64,000 nucleotides of DNA from Gonapodya prolifera JEL478 (GCA_001574975.1 KQ965732.1:1002131-1066130); one strand, 5' to 3'; positions 1-11,993 are shown, counted from the stretch's first letter. The notes: a model not told the origin generated them from the letters alone. Numbers and translations: made by a program.

Positions 1-1098
1 TTCTTGCAAAAACGCCGCCGCCAGGACTTCTGGATTCGATTTGCAACAATCGTGCGCGCGACTGCACCGATTACGTCCCTGGTGTGGTCACCCACAATCA
101 GTGACTCGTACCCTTACGACCAACGCAAAGTACCTGCTGCTGGCTCAGTAGATATGGCTCTCCTGGACACCAACCTCAATGGCGAATTGGACGGTGGTGA
201 TGACCCATACGCGGGGTACTGGCCAGGCGATGAGTGGGTCGGTGAGTTTATCTTACGTGTGGTTGTTGTGGGATGATGTTGTTAAGTACGCATACATGTC
301 GCTAGATTGGGTTGGAGGGTCCATCTACTATTATGGTCCAAGGTGATTTTCCCCTTCAAAGTGCCCTTACATCAATTGAGCCCTCGTTACTTTCTATTTC
401 AAATGTTCTGCCATTAAGTTTCCCATGTAAGTGAACAGTCTCCGTCGCCTCAAATAGTCATGCAATGGTAACCTGTCCCCATAACAGACAATGACAACTT
501 TGTCCCTGACGGCATGTGGCTGGAACGCACCCTTACGGGCAAAGTAACCTTCACTGGTGTACAGAGGGGTCCTTCTTTCTACGATGTGTACAGCGCGCAA
601 AAGAGGAAACCTTTCATCTTCGCAGAGACCGCCGTATATCATTGGCCGAAGTGGGTTAATATCTTTGAAATCGCAAAAACAAATATTAAAATGTTGCATT
701 GAAAACAGCGGAACCGGAGCCACAGAACTCGACCAGAAGCAAGGCTTTTGGTGGGTGTGAGGCGGGATTGGCTTCCTCAACTTTACCTCGTGACTGAATT
801 TAAAGACTCTTGACAGGCGCCTTGCTCTCAACCGCACAACCATGGCTCGTTTCCCCATGATTCGGGGAATGGCGTGGTTCGAGCTCGCGAAGGTAGGACG
901 AACACGCACACAGCGCGATCCTGCAAAACTCATGGTGAACCTTTCACAATGTAGAACGAAGAAGCATGGCAGAACCAATTCATTGATTTTGCCATTGGAA
1001 ATGACTCGACTATCCTCAACGAGTTTTTGAACGATGTGACGCCACCAGGCAACGCAGCGGCGAACATCGATACAACAATGTTCCAATGGGGGGCATAA
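1..1098 (+). CDS. GH26-like glycoside hydrolase, upstream tandem copy (5' end outside window)
   Basis: This is the C-terminal part of a secreted or membrane-bound endo-glycanase of the GH26 type (mannanase-like; substrate unproven). Exons read DEWV|DWVGGSIYYYGP across an intron beginning near 251, then LERTLTGKVTFTG, then a KKPFIFAETAVYHWPK block whose AET glutamate sits where GH26 enzymes carry the nucleophile. The last join is FW|RLALNRTTMARFPM, and the protein stops at 1096-1098. The intact neighbour downstream has the same exon order and splice positions, so this is one half of a tandem duplication. The acid/base region (HEMNG) would lie upstream of the window. Family-level assignment is supported by the downstream copy; exact specificity cannot be read. 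Confidence 0.7.
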
Positions 1099-1277
1099 AA
1101 ACATCCACAACAGCTACGTAACATACCGTAAAATTATGCATTGTATAAATTCACATTGTGCTTTGTCTCAACACTTGGTCACGGATTGAAGAGGACATGA
1201 CTGGAGCGCTGCCTCACTGAGGCCGGTGGCTGCAATTTCCTCCACATCCGGGTTGTGAAAACTTGTATGGCACACTA
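1099..1277 (+). promoter_or_regulatory. Intergenic promoter of the second GH26-like gene
   Basis: A 179 nt gap separates the two tandem glycosidase genes. A TATA-like TATAAAT lies at 1144-1150, about 130 nt before the ATG of the downstream gene. No other motif stands out. Confidence 0.3.
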
Positions 1278-3350
1278 ATGGAGCAACACCTTCCCCGATA
1301 TGATGTTCCCCTGGAGCAGAGCGGATCGTACAAGCAGATTCTGGAGCGGGAGGACGTACCAAAGGACCACGGACGGGACTTGAAAAGACCGAAGGCAGTT
1401 CGGTGGGGTGAGAGGGAATTTCGATTGTTGGGGACCGATTTCCGTCGACGCTTATCATCCCCGACCAAGGTACTCTGGGCGTGGTGCTGCTGCTTGTGAT
1501 TGGGGCTGTTGTCGCCACGGTGGTGGTGCTGCTTGGGAAGAACAGTTCGGCTTCTTCAAGCACTGTCCAAGGCGTTGTTGCGAGCTCGCCCGTAGTTGTT
1601 GCATCATCGAGCGCTATTTCTACAACAACCACTGCTCCCATTACCACTACAACACGAGCAACGACTACCACAACCCGCCGAGTACCCACACCCAGCACTT
1701 CGCCAGCAGTCCTGCCAGCTACCGGAAAGTTCTGGTTTGGAATTGCGTGCGTGCTCGCGCTCTGTTCCGTCCCGTCTCTTTCCGCTTTCATTCATTCACT
1801 TGTTCACATAGCGTCGACAACTCCACGGATGTATCCGTCCAACAGTGGACTGCAGGTGGAACAGGCGTCAGGCCTCTTCTTGCGGTTAGTGCTGATTGAA
1901 TACTTTGAAAGAGAAGAGAGTCTATACTTACAACCTTCCACTCCTTCTGCAGCATATTTATTTCTACCTGCAACCGTACAACTTTACCACCCCCGTTCAA
2001 CTTGCCGACTACATGATCTCATTTTTTGGAGGCATGTCGGATAACTCTGTTCTGATGTTCACGGTCCAAGCAGTAAATGGAATATCCGAGGCGGAGGCTC
2101 CAGACTCTCAGATACAGTGAGCCTGATGCACTCGCAGTGCTTACACCTACCATGTCGCTAACAGCCATGGTATCAGAGCTCTCGCTGATGCCTGGCGCGA
2201 GCTGAACATCCGAGGCTACAAAATCCTCGTCCGAGTGGGCCACGAGATGAACGGTGCGTTTTCGAGAATGCATGTCCTCCGAGCACCTTAATAACATGCG
2301 CAACTTAATGGAACGACAGGGGGCTGGTACCCGTGGGGTCGAATTCCGACATTGTTTCAGGTACTTCACAACGTTTTCTGCTGAGACAAGGCTGCATGGT
2401 CTTAATTCATCTCGCACCTCAAGGAATTTTGGATTCGATTCACGACAATTGTACGCGCGACTGCACCAATCACCTCTATGGTGTGGTCACCCACAATAAG
2501 TGACTCATACCCTTACGACCAACGCAAAATTCCTGCTGCTGGTTCGCCAGATATGGCTTTCCTGGATACAAACCAAAACGGTGAATTGGACGGAGGTGAC
2601 GATCCTTACTCTGGTTATTGGCCAGGCGATGAGTGGGTCGGTGAGTTTGTCTTGCGTGTGGTTACTGTGGGATCCTGTTACTTACGCATACATGTTGCCA
2701 GATTGGGTTGGGGGTTCCATCTACTACTACGGCCCAAGCTTCCCATGTAAGTGAACAGTCTCCTAAGCCTCCGGTAGTCTTGCAAGGGTAACACCTGCCG
2801 TCTATACCAGATAATGACAACTTCGTTCCCGATGGCCATTGGTTGGAGCGCACACTCACAGGACGAGTTACCCTCACAGGAGAACAGAGAGGCCCATCGT
2901 TCTACGACGTCTACTGTGTCCAGAAGAAGAAACCCTTCATATACGCCGAGACAGCGGTCTATCACTGGCCCAAGTATGTAAATTGTGAACCATTTTCGTA
3001 TTTTTCTTACTCTCATATTCTTGCCCCAACAGTGGAACGGGAGTTGATGAAGTAGCGCAAAAGCAGGCATTCTGGTTAGTCGATGTCAAAGCACAATGCG
3101 GGATTGCGCTGTCTAATACGTTGAATTTTGAAGGCGGCTTGCTTTAAATCGGACCACCATTGCACAGTTTCCCATGGTCCGAGCACTTGCATGGTTCGAA
3201 GTGGCCAAAATTGAAGAAGCTTGGGCCAACCAATTCTTGGATTTCACCATTGGAAACAATCCGGATGTTCTTCAAGCTTTCCTCGGGGACGTCAAAGCAC
3301 CGGGTAACACTGCAGCGAACATTGATACGAGCATATTTGTTTGGGGATGA
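1278..3350 (+). CDS. Membrane-anchored GH26-like glycoside hydrolase
   Basis: Predicted type II membrane enzyme acting outside the cell on a beta-glycan. The first exon (1278-1407) encodes a basic cytosolic tail; a 62 nt intron (1408-1469) joins KRPKAVRWG to TLGVVLLLVIGAVVATVV, a single membrane span. A Ser/Thr-rich linker follows, then the catalytic domain: ADYMISFFGGMSDNS, then RALADAWRELN, then RVGHEMNG|GWYPWGR, which is the GH26 acid/base motif split by an intron near 2252. Next come SDSYPYDQRK, DEWV|DWVGGSIYYYGPS and FIYAETAVYHWPK, with the likely nucleophile Glu. The stop is at 3348-3350. The ATG at 1278 is the first in frame; a further 5' exon cannot be excluded. An apparent in-frame stop near 1409 lies inside the first intron. 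Substrate (mannan, mixed-linkage glucan or other) is unknown. Confidence 0.75.
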
Positions 3351-3544
3351 TTCATCCTCGCTTTGCATTGGATTGACGACAGTAGAGTAAAAGTTTCACA
3401 CTGTTTTTGCTGTTTCTACATTATAAAAGTATATCCGTGGCACACGCTACTATGTAATACGAAAATGCTAACTATGAAAAACTCTCTAAATTCACGAACC
3501 ATTTGCATTACCCATTCAAAAACCAGTAGGACCACAATTTCCGA

Positions 3545-6500
3545 TCAAGCGAAGCTATTCAGCATCTCGCTGCCAGGGTCACCGTGTGAAATGTTAGAGT
3601 GTCCATTGTCAAGGTGACCGCCAGGGTACCCCGAAGTTCGACCAGTTCCTCCGCTCAGTTCCCGCTCCCAAGAGTCCAGGAGGCTTTCGAATTGGCGAAC
3701 CTTGTCACCAGCCAGCCGGGGATTCACCGCCATGCTGGCGAGCTCAGATGCAAGAGCCAGAGATCTGTGTCTGAGAAGCGAGAGAAGGGACTTATAGGTT
3801 TGGAGCTCCATCTGGAGTCGCTCAACCTGGAGCAACAAATCGGTTTTACGTGGCGCACTTTGCAATTCAAGGATAAGAGCTTACATCGGTCATGTCTCCC
3901 TCTTCCACCCCACGAGATGAGTCCCCTACTTTGCGCTTCTTTGCACAAACCCCATCTTCTTCCATCTTCGTCGTCACTTGTTCAGAACTTTCGACCGTTG
4001 ATTTGGTGTATCCAACGTTGCTTGCCGCATATTGATGTTCACGTCCGATCACACCATCGGTTCCTACTGCTCTCGTCAAGTGTTCGTAACCATCTGCGAC
4101 GCCCGTCGTACCGACGAGCGGCGACCCCACCCTTCCCGTAAAAGGTAAATGTGCACGCCTAGGACTTGCAACCGGGCTCCGACTTGCTGCTCTGCTAGCA
4201 ACCCCTCCTGGACTCCTTGGATCGCCAGAGAAAGCGTCAATGTCAGCTCCAACTGAAGCGACTGACGATGACCGCCCTGCGAATTCGCGAAGTGTAGATC
4301 CACCTCCCGTCCTAGACCGGGCCTGGGAAGCCTCTGACGGGTACGGACTTGGGTGCCGCCTGAGAGTTGCAAGCACCGACGCTGCCGAGGAGAGGTCGTC
4401 GAAAGTCTGAGGTTGTGAAACGTCTTGCCTTGTTGGTACTGGGGATGGTGAGGCCGTTGTCCGCACGGCAGAACCCTGGAACGTGGGTGCAACACCGCCT
4501 CTATCTGCTTCGCTCATGGATTCGTCACCTCCCACAGACACTGGCACGGCTAACCCCGCAGACATCTCTGGAGGTGTAGCAGCTGGAGCAATGAAACCAA
4601 ATCCTCTCACGACACCTGCAAATTCCAACCCCGCACTCTCGTCACCTGGATGGGCTTGCGCTGGAGGGGTTGGGGGTGTGTGTTGATACGTGGACATGCT
4701 TGTTGAATTGCCTGAGTTACCGTTCCGTCGCTCTGCACGCTCACGCTCTCTTTCGCAGCGCTCCGCAAACCCAATGGAAATTTCAGATGCTCGAGATCCC
4801 ACACTCCGCTCCGAAGTCGTGTCAAGATCATCGAGGGATTCTGCATCTGAGGAGGCTGTTGAACGTCGACGGCGTGGATCCATTGGAGAAATAGCTCTCC
4901 CCATGGCAGTGGCAGTCTCGGGTAAGTTCGGCGGGGCATTTGGATACATATACGATCCGGTGCTGTCTACAAGGGCGTCACCAAGGGTCTCCACCTTTTC
5001 GCTGTCCCCGTGCATAACAATTATCTGATGTTGACCGTCGCCTGAATCTCCGTACTTCCTCATTCCATCGGGGAGCTGGCCCACCACGTCACGGAGCTCA
5101 ACGTCTTCCGGTGTACCTTCGTCTTCATCCTCGTCATCTCTCGACGGTTGCTTCGTATTTGCCGCAGTAGCACGCCTTGCGGAGGTTCGTCGAGAACTTT
5201 GGACAGGAGGTGTGGGGTCACCTCCAGATATCTTCCCTTTCCCACGAGTTCCTCCTCTTCCCCTCTTCTTTCCATTGGCGCCACCACTCGACTTCCTCGT
5301 AGTACCTGAACCACCTGCCGAGCCACCTCTCTTCCTCTTCCGTCCCAAGCCGATACCTCCATAGGACCCATCTTCCACGTCATCGTCAGAATCGTCTCGC
5401 ATGATAACACCTGCTACTCCGCCTTCTGCCCTCCCCACCCTTCTGAGTCGTTGGACCCCCACTTCTTCACCGTGCGCACCGAATTCCGGCTCTTCATCTT
5501 CATGACTCTCCTCGCGTTCAACATCGTCGTCACTGAACGCAGGGTCAGCCTCCAACATCCCCCTCAGAAGCATGCCGCTTGACAATGCCGCCGCGACGTC
5601 ACCGCTTCCTCTTCCACCCCTCGGGGACCCAGCCACGCCGCCCGCCCCGCCAACAAGGCCAGCGAGACCTGCAAGGCCACCAATGCCCTGGAACCCTTGC
5701 AGGTTAATTCCTGCCAAAGAAAAGCCTCCTCCCACGGCGCCCGCCATTGCAGCCAGTTGAGCCGGATCAACCCCCGAAGCGGCAAGCATCTTCTCGAGCT
5801 GAGAAAGTCGTTGCTCGAGTGAAGCCCGGTAAGCGGCGCGTGATTTGACGGCCGGAGTGCGGGTATAGTCGCACTTGCGTCCATGGCGGCGACAGTGCAG
5901 ACAAGGGCGCTGTCCATCACATTTCTTCTTGTCGCGGTGGCATCTACGAAAGCTGTGTTAAAAATCATACACAGAATGAAGGGTCCTCGCAGACCTGCCG
6001 CCGTCACCCCACAAATGCAAAAGTAATCATTGCTCCTAGAACTCACCGATCGCACGCTCTATTTATGCGCATGCTTTTCTTTCCCCCAGTTGCATTCCCT
6101 CCAGCACCCCTGCCATGTCCGCCGGGCACGTCTCCAAAGTCATCCTGGGATGCTAACGAATCAAAGGAAGTGCGTGCAAAAGGAAGGATTGGGGATTGAG
6201 AGGGTAAATACGGCGGTGGAGTGGAAGGATGGTACGGTGGTGGTGTTGGTGCCGTCGAGGATGGGACAGGAGTAGAAGACGGTCGATTTACTGCAGCGGA
6301 GGGAGGTTGAGAAGAGTGTAGTGGAAAATATGCGTTTGGGAGAGCCGGGGGATGAAGAGGAGGGAGAGGACCGTGCAACGTGTTTGGTGATGCTGCTGAA
6401 GGTGGTGCTGGGGAGGACGAAAGAGAGCGCAGAGACGACGTATTTGGACCGTGCATTTTCCGAATGTGCAGCGCAGAGGGTCGAGGGTTCGGTGCGGCTT

Positions 6501-6720
6501 GAGATGATGGTGGATATTGAAAAGTTCCGGGCGGCGACGACGAGCTCGAGGGTGGGGGCCGCTGGCGTGGCACAGAGAACGCAGCCGAGCCAGAGGAAAA
6601 AGGTATGGGCAAGGGCGGGCGAGCTGCAGCAAAGTCCCCGGGTGGAAGTGTCGGCGATGGGATTGCCGCCGAGTGGGTTGAGCTTGCAGGATGCGCTTCA
6701 TGTGGAGGCGTGGAAGCCAT
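3545..6720 (-). CDS. Zn2Cys6 binuclear-cluster transcription factor
   Basis: Fungal-type transcription factor, about 1004 residues in three exons (6720-6047, 5943-3885, 3826-3545; introns 103 and 58 nt). A Pro/Ser-rich N-terminus of about 220 residues precedes the zinc cluster, which is split by intron 1: ACDR|CHRDKKKC, then DGQRPCLHCRRHGRKC, giving C-x2-C-x6-C-x5-C-x2-C-x6-C. Right after it, SLEQRLSQLEKML is a short coiled coil of the kind used for dimerisation. A Gly/Ala-rich segment, acidic stretches and a basic GKKRGRGGTRGKGK patch (possible second nuclear signal) follow. The last exon adds a C-terminal helix, VERLQMELQTYKSLLSLL. No fungal_trans middle-homology domain is evident, so the pathway cannot be guessed. 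A possible heat-shock element lies upstream. Confidence 0.88.
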
Positions 6721-7504
6721 CGTACAGCGAGAGTGAGTGGATTTTCAGAGTTGGTCGTCTCGAGAGCTCAAAAGGATCTGTAAAGCGAGCTAAAGCTTCA
6801 GAGAAAAAGTTGGCCCTTCCTTTGCACAACTACAGCACTAAAAGCCTCAGAGATGCTGTTCCTTATGAGTATTCTAGCTTTCACAGTCTTCCCTTGCTTC
6901 TGATCCGTATGATCCTGCGTTTTCGCGGTCTTTTCAGTTTTTGTCGGGACGACCTTGACCCGACCGCCCGCGATAGATAATAACAAAACCACTCCACAGG
7001 ATCATCTGGTCTCCATCATTCGTCTGAGAGAAACCTTTCGCACCTTTTACGCTGTTGCACCGCTCCCGTTCCTCACCGCGTGACCTCCTCACGGCGTCGC
7101 CGTTCAGTTGCCAGCGAGCTTGTCGCCTCAGTCGCTCTATATCGTCCTTTCAAACTCACGTCGATATTCCCGGAGATTCCCGAATAAAGCGTCCTAGTCG
7201 GGGAAAGTTCAGTTATGAATCATAAGTTCTTGCACGAGAGCTCGCCTCAAAGAAAGCTTGAACCCTTACCATGACCTAAGCATGGGGCCAATACCATTGT
7301 ACGCCATTCGTCTGGCTAATTCTCTCTGGACGTAATCTCTAACGTTAAGAAATCACGGCGCCTGTAGCTTTTGAGATCCTTTTCGGCTGCCACTCACGCT
7401 CAACACCACCGATTGCAACCTTGAGCCGCCACTCTCAAAACAAATAAAGCACATTGCAGTTTGACAACGACAAAGTAAACCAAGCACATTTAAATAAAGC
7501 ATAT
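6721..7504. promoter_or_regulatory. Promoter region of the Zn2Cys6 gene and 3' region of the SH3 membrane gene
   Basis: A 784 nt gap with no convincing gene on either strand; open frames here are short and lack codon structure or domains. It contains a heat-shock-element-like array at 7167-7184, listed separately, and a second two-unit match at 7203-7210. Confidence 0.5.
7167..7184. promoter_or_regulatory. Candidate heat-shock element
   Basis: The sequence reads TTC-cc-GGA-ga-TTC-cc-GAA, four 5-bp units of alternating polarity matching the HSF consensus with one mismatch (GGA for GAA). A second GAA-ag-TTC pair follows at 7203-7210. The array lies about 450 nt upstream of the Zn2Cys6 start codon. 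HSF binding is inference from motif only. Confidence 0.4.
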
Positions 7505-10125
7505 TTAATTTTGCAACCTGGAACTCTCGAGCGGAATCTCCCAAGCTCCCGATCCTCCACCTGGCTTCCTCGCCTCCTCGGGCCTCTGCACGTTTATAGC
7601 GCCAGACGCGAGAAGAGATGATCCCCCTAATGCTGAAGTAGTTGGGGACACCAACGAGTGACTTGAGCCGAGGGATGAGGGACCGCGCACGTCGGACGGA
7701 GGTTTTCCAATGGTAGTTGAACTATGCTGCGAATGTAAAGCAGTGGATACTTTCGCAGATTGGACGGGCGCCCTGCGAGAAGCGGTGCGGAGGCTGGAGA
7801 GAGGTGGCAGAACAGGAACAGATGAGATGCCCGAGCTTGGTGGTATGAGGTCTGTGAGCCTGAGAGAGTCGAGGGGGAAGATACCGTATGTTCCGGCATC
7901 AAGATTTGTGCCAACTGCCCATCCATCTCTGTAGACTGAGGAAATTTGGATGAATTGGCCGGGATGAATGGATACTGAAGAAGGCGTTAGAAAAGTTGAA
8001 GTGAGTGAGAGCAAAACCTCGACGCTCACTCTCATCGCCTGAGGACGGATAGTACGGTTGAATCGCAATAATTGGCGGACCTTCGAAGGGAACGTCACTT
8101 GATTCAAGAGACAAACCGCTCAGCCCAGCCACACGGACAAAGAACCACTAAAAAGGCGGGTTGTAGAAAGAGTGGTAGTGAAGATACTTGCTTCAACTTA
8201 CGTGCGCCTGATTGGGAATCAGATATGAATTAGCGTTCAGGTGATCGCAAAAGGATTCCGTCTACCGACTCACCTGGTCTAGCTGTCCCATACCAAGTGT
8301 CCGACTCCCGTAGACTTGACGGGCCCCTATCGCATGGAGGCTGCCAGTCCCTGTACTACCATTTGACATTACTCCGTTGCTCCCGGGAGGGGAGCCTACG
8401 CCGAATCCAGTTGAACCTGACGCCTTTGTTGCAAAAGATGGAGGCATCTGATGAAGAGATCCCGAGATTTGGCTCGAGCCAGGGAGATCAGGGTAAGGCG
8501 TGGAGGCCAGAAGTTGGGCTGGTGGGCTTCTCCTGCGGTTGTACAGAACAATTCCCACCACGAGGATTGCGATGAGAAGCACGCCTCCTATGCCTCCGGC
8601 GACTGTTACGGGGGTGAAGAGTGATGTTTATAGTGCAACGTTAACAGTGAAGGAAGGGGCCAAGCTTACTGCCTGCGATCAGACCGATGTTTGTGGAAGA
8701 GTCGCTGTTATGAATGAGTTAGTGTCAAGCGAAGAACCAAAAAAGGGAATGAATGTACCTGTTCGTCTCTGTCGCCCCAATCAGACCTCCAACACCTCCT
8801 GCCGTCGTTTTGGCGGCTCCACCTTCTGTTACCGAAGACGCCATGGAGCCTGACGCAGCCACTAGCGTGGTGACAGCCACCATTGAGACGCTGGTTACCG
8901 CTGTTCCGTCGACGGTCACATATACAACTGATGGGATGACACTCGAGACGACGGAGGGGGGGGCAGGGACGTATACGACCGTCGCTGATGGTGGTGGAGA
9001 TTCTGGAGATCCTGCAGCAACGGTACAACACGTCGTTGCAGATCCAGTGCACAGCTGTTGGCCTGAGGGGCAGCCACATAGTTCTGTTGCGATGGTGGAT
9101 GCATGGCGGGAAGACGAAATGGTTGGAGCGAGAGATGGGCAAGCAGTTGGGCTTCCACTCACGAGAAACGCAGCTTAATGAACCACTGCACTGCGCGCTG
9201 GTGGTACAAGCGCCGCCATAAGCGGCAGCAGCCGACGCGGGTGGGGATGATGGAGGCACGGCAGTAGGGGGTGGGGGAGTGGCAGGGGGTGGAGGGACAG
9301 TGGGTGGCGGTGGCGGTGGCGGGGTGGCAGCAGGTGGGGGCGGAGGGGGAGGCGCTGCAAGCACAGTCACATTTCAAGAAAGCTGTTTGTATGGCTTTAC
9401 CGACTCACGAGGAGGTGGGGCGACAACGGCTACCCGGACGTACGAAGTCCATGCAGAGTCTGATGCAAAATTTTGATTTGCGGACTGCATTTCAGGGCAC
9501 AATTAGCGATGGCACAAGTCCACGTGGAAGGCGACACATACCTTCAGGTTGCACGTACTGCCCGTGACTTGATAGGATGCGCAGTTTGAGAGGTAGTTGC
9601 AAATAGCACTGCATTGAGATTGGATTCCGGTGAGAACCACTGACAAAAGCGGAATGGAGAGTCACAACAAAAATACGGCAGGAAACGTGAAAAGGAACCC
9701 ACCAACGAGGTCATTTCCTCCATAGTTCGTGGAAGCCTGAGTTGTGTAGGTGTAGCTCGCGACGGATGGCGCAGCAGGGTTTCCGGACTTGAAGTACGCA
9801 GTGACGCCAGTTGTCGCCACTTGATTTGCAAGAGTTCCTTTCCAGTAGCAAAATCCATCCGTTGCTAGTGTAAAGCCCACGCATGACGAGCCAAAAAGGT
9901 TGCATACTTGACGATACGAGCGAGAAAAAATCGGTTTCTTGGTGTCGCAGAGCACGATGAGACGGAGCACTCACTCTGTTCACAGTCGTAGATACTCAGT
10001 GTCTGAAGGTTGTATCCAAGGTGGAAGCCCTTGGCATAGTCCCAGTTCTGAGTGGATGTGTACTGGGCCTCTGCAACGGACATGAGGCCGGCTACCAGGG
10101 CGAGTACAGTCCAGCGATTCGACAT
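7505..10125 (-). CDS. Single-pass membrane protein with Cys-rich ectodomain and cytosolic SH3 domain
   Basis: Predicted surface receptor or wall sensor. It starts MSNRWTVLALVAGLMSVAEA, a signal peptide. The ectodomain has two PAN/apple-like Cys modules (CNLFGSSCVGFT ... FCYWKG; CNYLSNCASYQVTGSTC), then a long polyproline stretch (8.7-9.3 kb region), then a compact Cys-rich module (GGACTTSAQCSG ... ELCGCPSGQQLC ... TTCC) and a Ser/Thr/Val-rich stalk. The membrane span is GGVLLIAILVVGIVLY followed by NRRR, a stop-transfer signal. The cytosolic tail ends in an SH3 domain (AIQPYYPSSGDE ... VSIHPGQFIQI ... DGWAV ... GTYGIFPLDSL) and a Ser-rich tail. At least eight short introns split it. An upstream in-frame Met (MKNSLDAAMSNRW) is possible. 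The polyproline may itself be an SH3 or profilin ligand; no partner is known. Confidence 0.75.
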
Positions 10126-10684
10126 GGCTGCGTCGAGTGAATTCTTCATCATCGATGGTGTGTCTATGTGGAAGAAATTGGGACCAATTGGACGAACCGT
10201 TCCGACACCGTTCCGAGTTGGGCGGACGGCAAGGGGCTGATGGTCCCCCAATGTCCCTGATGGCAGTCGGCTTGATCTGATGTTTCAAGCTCGTCTTCGA
10301 GGATGTTGCAATGCTAGGCTTCTGGTGGTCGTTGGAGCGAAATTGGCAGTGTTGGACCGTGTGCCGGGGTAATTTGTCCTGCGGTCACTTCGGAGGCACA
10401 ATCCCTTCCCCTCCTTGCCCGCTCAGGTGACCCGCCGCTACAAAGAGAAACGCACTTTCCACAAAACATCCCGCTCGTAGTGATGTTGATATCTCTGAGA
10501 GTTACAGGGCATGTGGTGTGTCATCGGGACTCGCACATGATGAATCCTTTGCGCCGTAAAGTCGGTTGATGGGCAGAGTACAGAGAGATCAAGGCAATGA
10601 CGTTGGTTAGGGGGTCAATTCTTCAATACAAAAGTAGCACAGCTCGCCCCCACTCCCAGATATTCTGTTCTCAAAAAGTCCTCA
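10126..10684. other. Intergenic region between the SH3 membrane gene and the ankyrin-SH3 gene
   Basis: About 560 nt with no supported gene. It must hold the promoter of the minus-strand membrane protein gene (near 10.13-10.4 kb) and the 3' end of the ankyrin-SH3 gene. I see no distinct TATA, repeat or RNA gene. Confidence 0.4.
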
Positions 10685-11993
10685 TCAAATCCAACGTCCT
10701 GGCAAATCCGCCACAATGCTGCCACCGTCCGAAGTCGCGGGTGACAGTGGAGGCGCGGTGGGAATTTGGAATTCAATCGCACGCTCGAAGAGGTAGTACA
10801 CAGGTCTGGTCGACTCCGTTTCACGGTGGATTGAGCGCACGGGAAAGTACCCTTTTCGTGACGAAGTGAGGTTGGCGCCCTAGACCAGGAACAAGCATTG
10901 ACGCACGAGATGAGATAAATCATGAACACCCACACTCACATATGCCCAGCCGTCGGCAAAGGTTGAGGCGCAGACAAGCACGTCGCCAGGCACGAACGTC
11001 ACCTCGTCAGGGGTGCGCTCGCTGAAATTCGTGCTTGCGATAACGACACGTTTCGGGTCTGCAGGGCTGAGGAAGGTGGAGAGTGCTGACGTGAGATTGG
11101 TCACGGTGGTTTCCAAAAGCGATATTTTAGTTTCGCGCGCCTTGAGAGTCTCTTCAAGGTGGGTCAAACGCTCCTGCAGAGAGCTTAGGTTTGTGCCAGA
11201 GCAGGCAATGGCTTGGTAAGGCGGCGGCGGAGGAGAATGTGATGATTGCTTCCCATGGCCGGTCGTGTTCAAATCCCCGTTTTGGGACGAAAGAAGGTGA
11301 GCCGAGAGAATCTCGCGAAACCTCTGATCTGTCAACCTTTGTGCTCGATCCAAGGTGTGTTGCCCACACCGAGCGCCATGTTTGAGCAGTATATGGACCA
11401 TGTCCAGCGAGGGTGTTAAGCTGTAGGTCTCGTAGTATGCCGAGCGCCCCGAAACGGGATTCTTTGCGACGACTCGGGACCCTCGTTTGTTGAACTTGTG
11501 CGAGAGGATCCCCGCCTCCAATGCAAACTCCAGCGCGTTGTCGAAAGAGTAGGAGCAAAGCCAGCGTCGTTTCTCCCAATCGCCGCGAGACCACGATGAG
11601 GAAGTCACAGAGCCCGGTACCTTCCACGCGATTTTGTCGTTTGGGTCGCTCCCTAAGCTCACGGATGCTGAAGATTGAAAAACATGTAGCACCATCGAAA
11701 AGTCTCTGCTTACCAGCTTTCAGCAATTCCTCCACGATGTCACCTTCCCCATCACGTATCGCAATTGCGAGCACGCTTTCGCCTCCCGCAACATCTTCAC
11801 ACTTTTCTAGGGGTTCGTCTTTGATAGTCGTGAAAAAGCTCCACCGATTTCGAGTTGGTGGAGGTGGGATGCCCACTGCTACGACAATGTGCTTTCTAGC
11901 GTTTGGATTTGCCCCACCTTCCAGCGCGGTTCGTGTAAGGGGAAGGGAGCCGGCTTCCACGGCCGCGAACAAGAGATCGTCTGCGCTTGACAT
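10685..11993 (-). CDS. Ankyrin / coiled-coil / SH3 protein (paralogue 1)
   Basis: Cytosolic adaptor-like protein. The N-terminus holds degenerate ankyrin repeats (LLFAAVEAGSLPLTRTALE, GGANPNARKHIVV; SVLAIAIRDGEGDIVEELL; then a third element, SLDMVHILLKHGARCG). A Pro-rich patch (SPPPPPYQAI) and a heptad segment (LQERLTHLEETLKARETKI) follow. An SH3 domain closes the protein: STNFSERTPDEVTFVPGDVL, then DGWAY, an intron, and ANLTSSRKGYFPVRSI; the stop is at 10685-10687. Three or so short introns are visible. It shares its domain order with the gene at 40.8-43.2 kb and lies just upstream of the SH3-tailed membrane gene on the same strand. SH3 ligand unknown; function is inference. Confidence 0.7.

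Noticed and set aside
1405-1415. Apparent in-frame stop upstream of the GH26 membrane span
   Set aside because: A GT-AG intron (1408-1469) removes it and restores the frame, so the gene is not broken.
1168-1791. Minus-strand open frame of 207 codons over the second GH26-like gene
   Set aside because: It is antisense to the TM/Ser-Thr stalk; its Val/Thr repeats mirror that coding sequence and no domain is seen.
6321-6980. Plus-strand open frame of 219 codons opposite the Zn2Cys6 gene
   Set aside because: Antisense to the Pro-rich N-terminus; its Gly/Glu-rich composition is a mirror of that sequence.
8753-9476. Plus-strand frames opposite the SH3 membrane gene, including a Gly/Val-rich one
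   Set aside because: These mirror the polyproline and Thr/Val stalk on the other strand.
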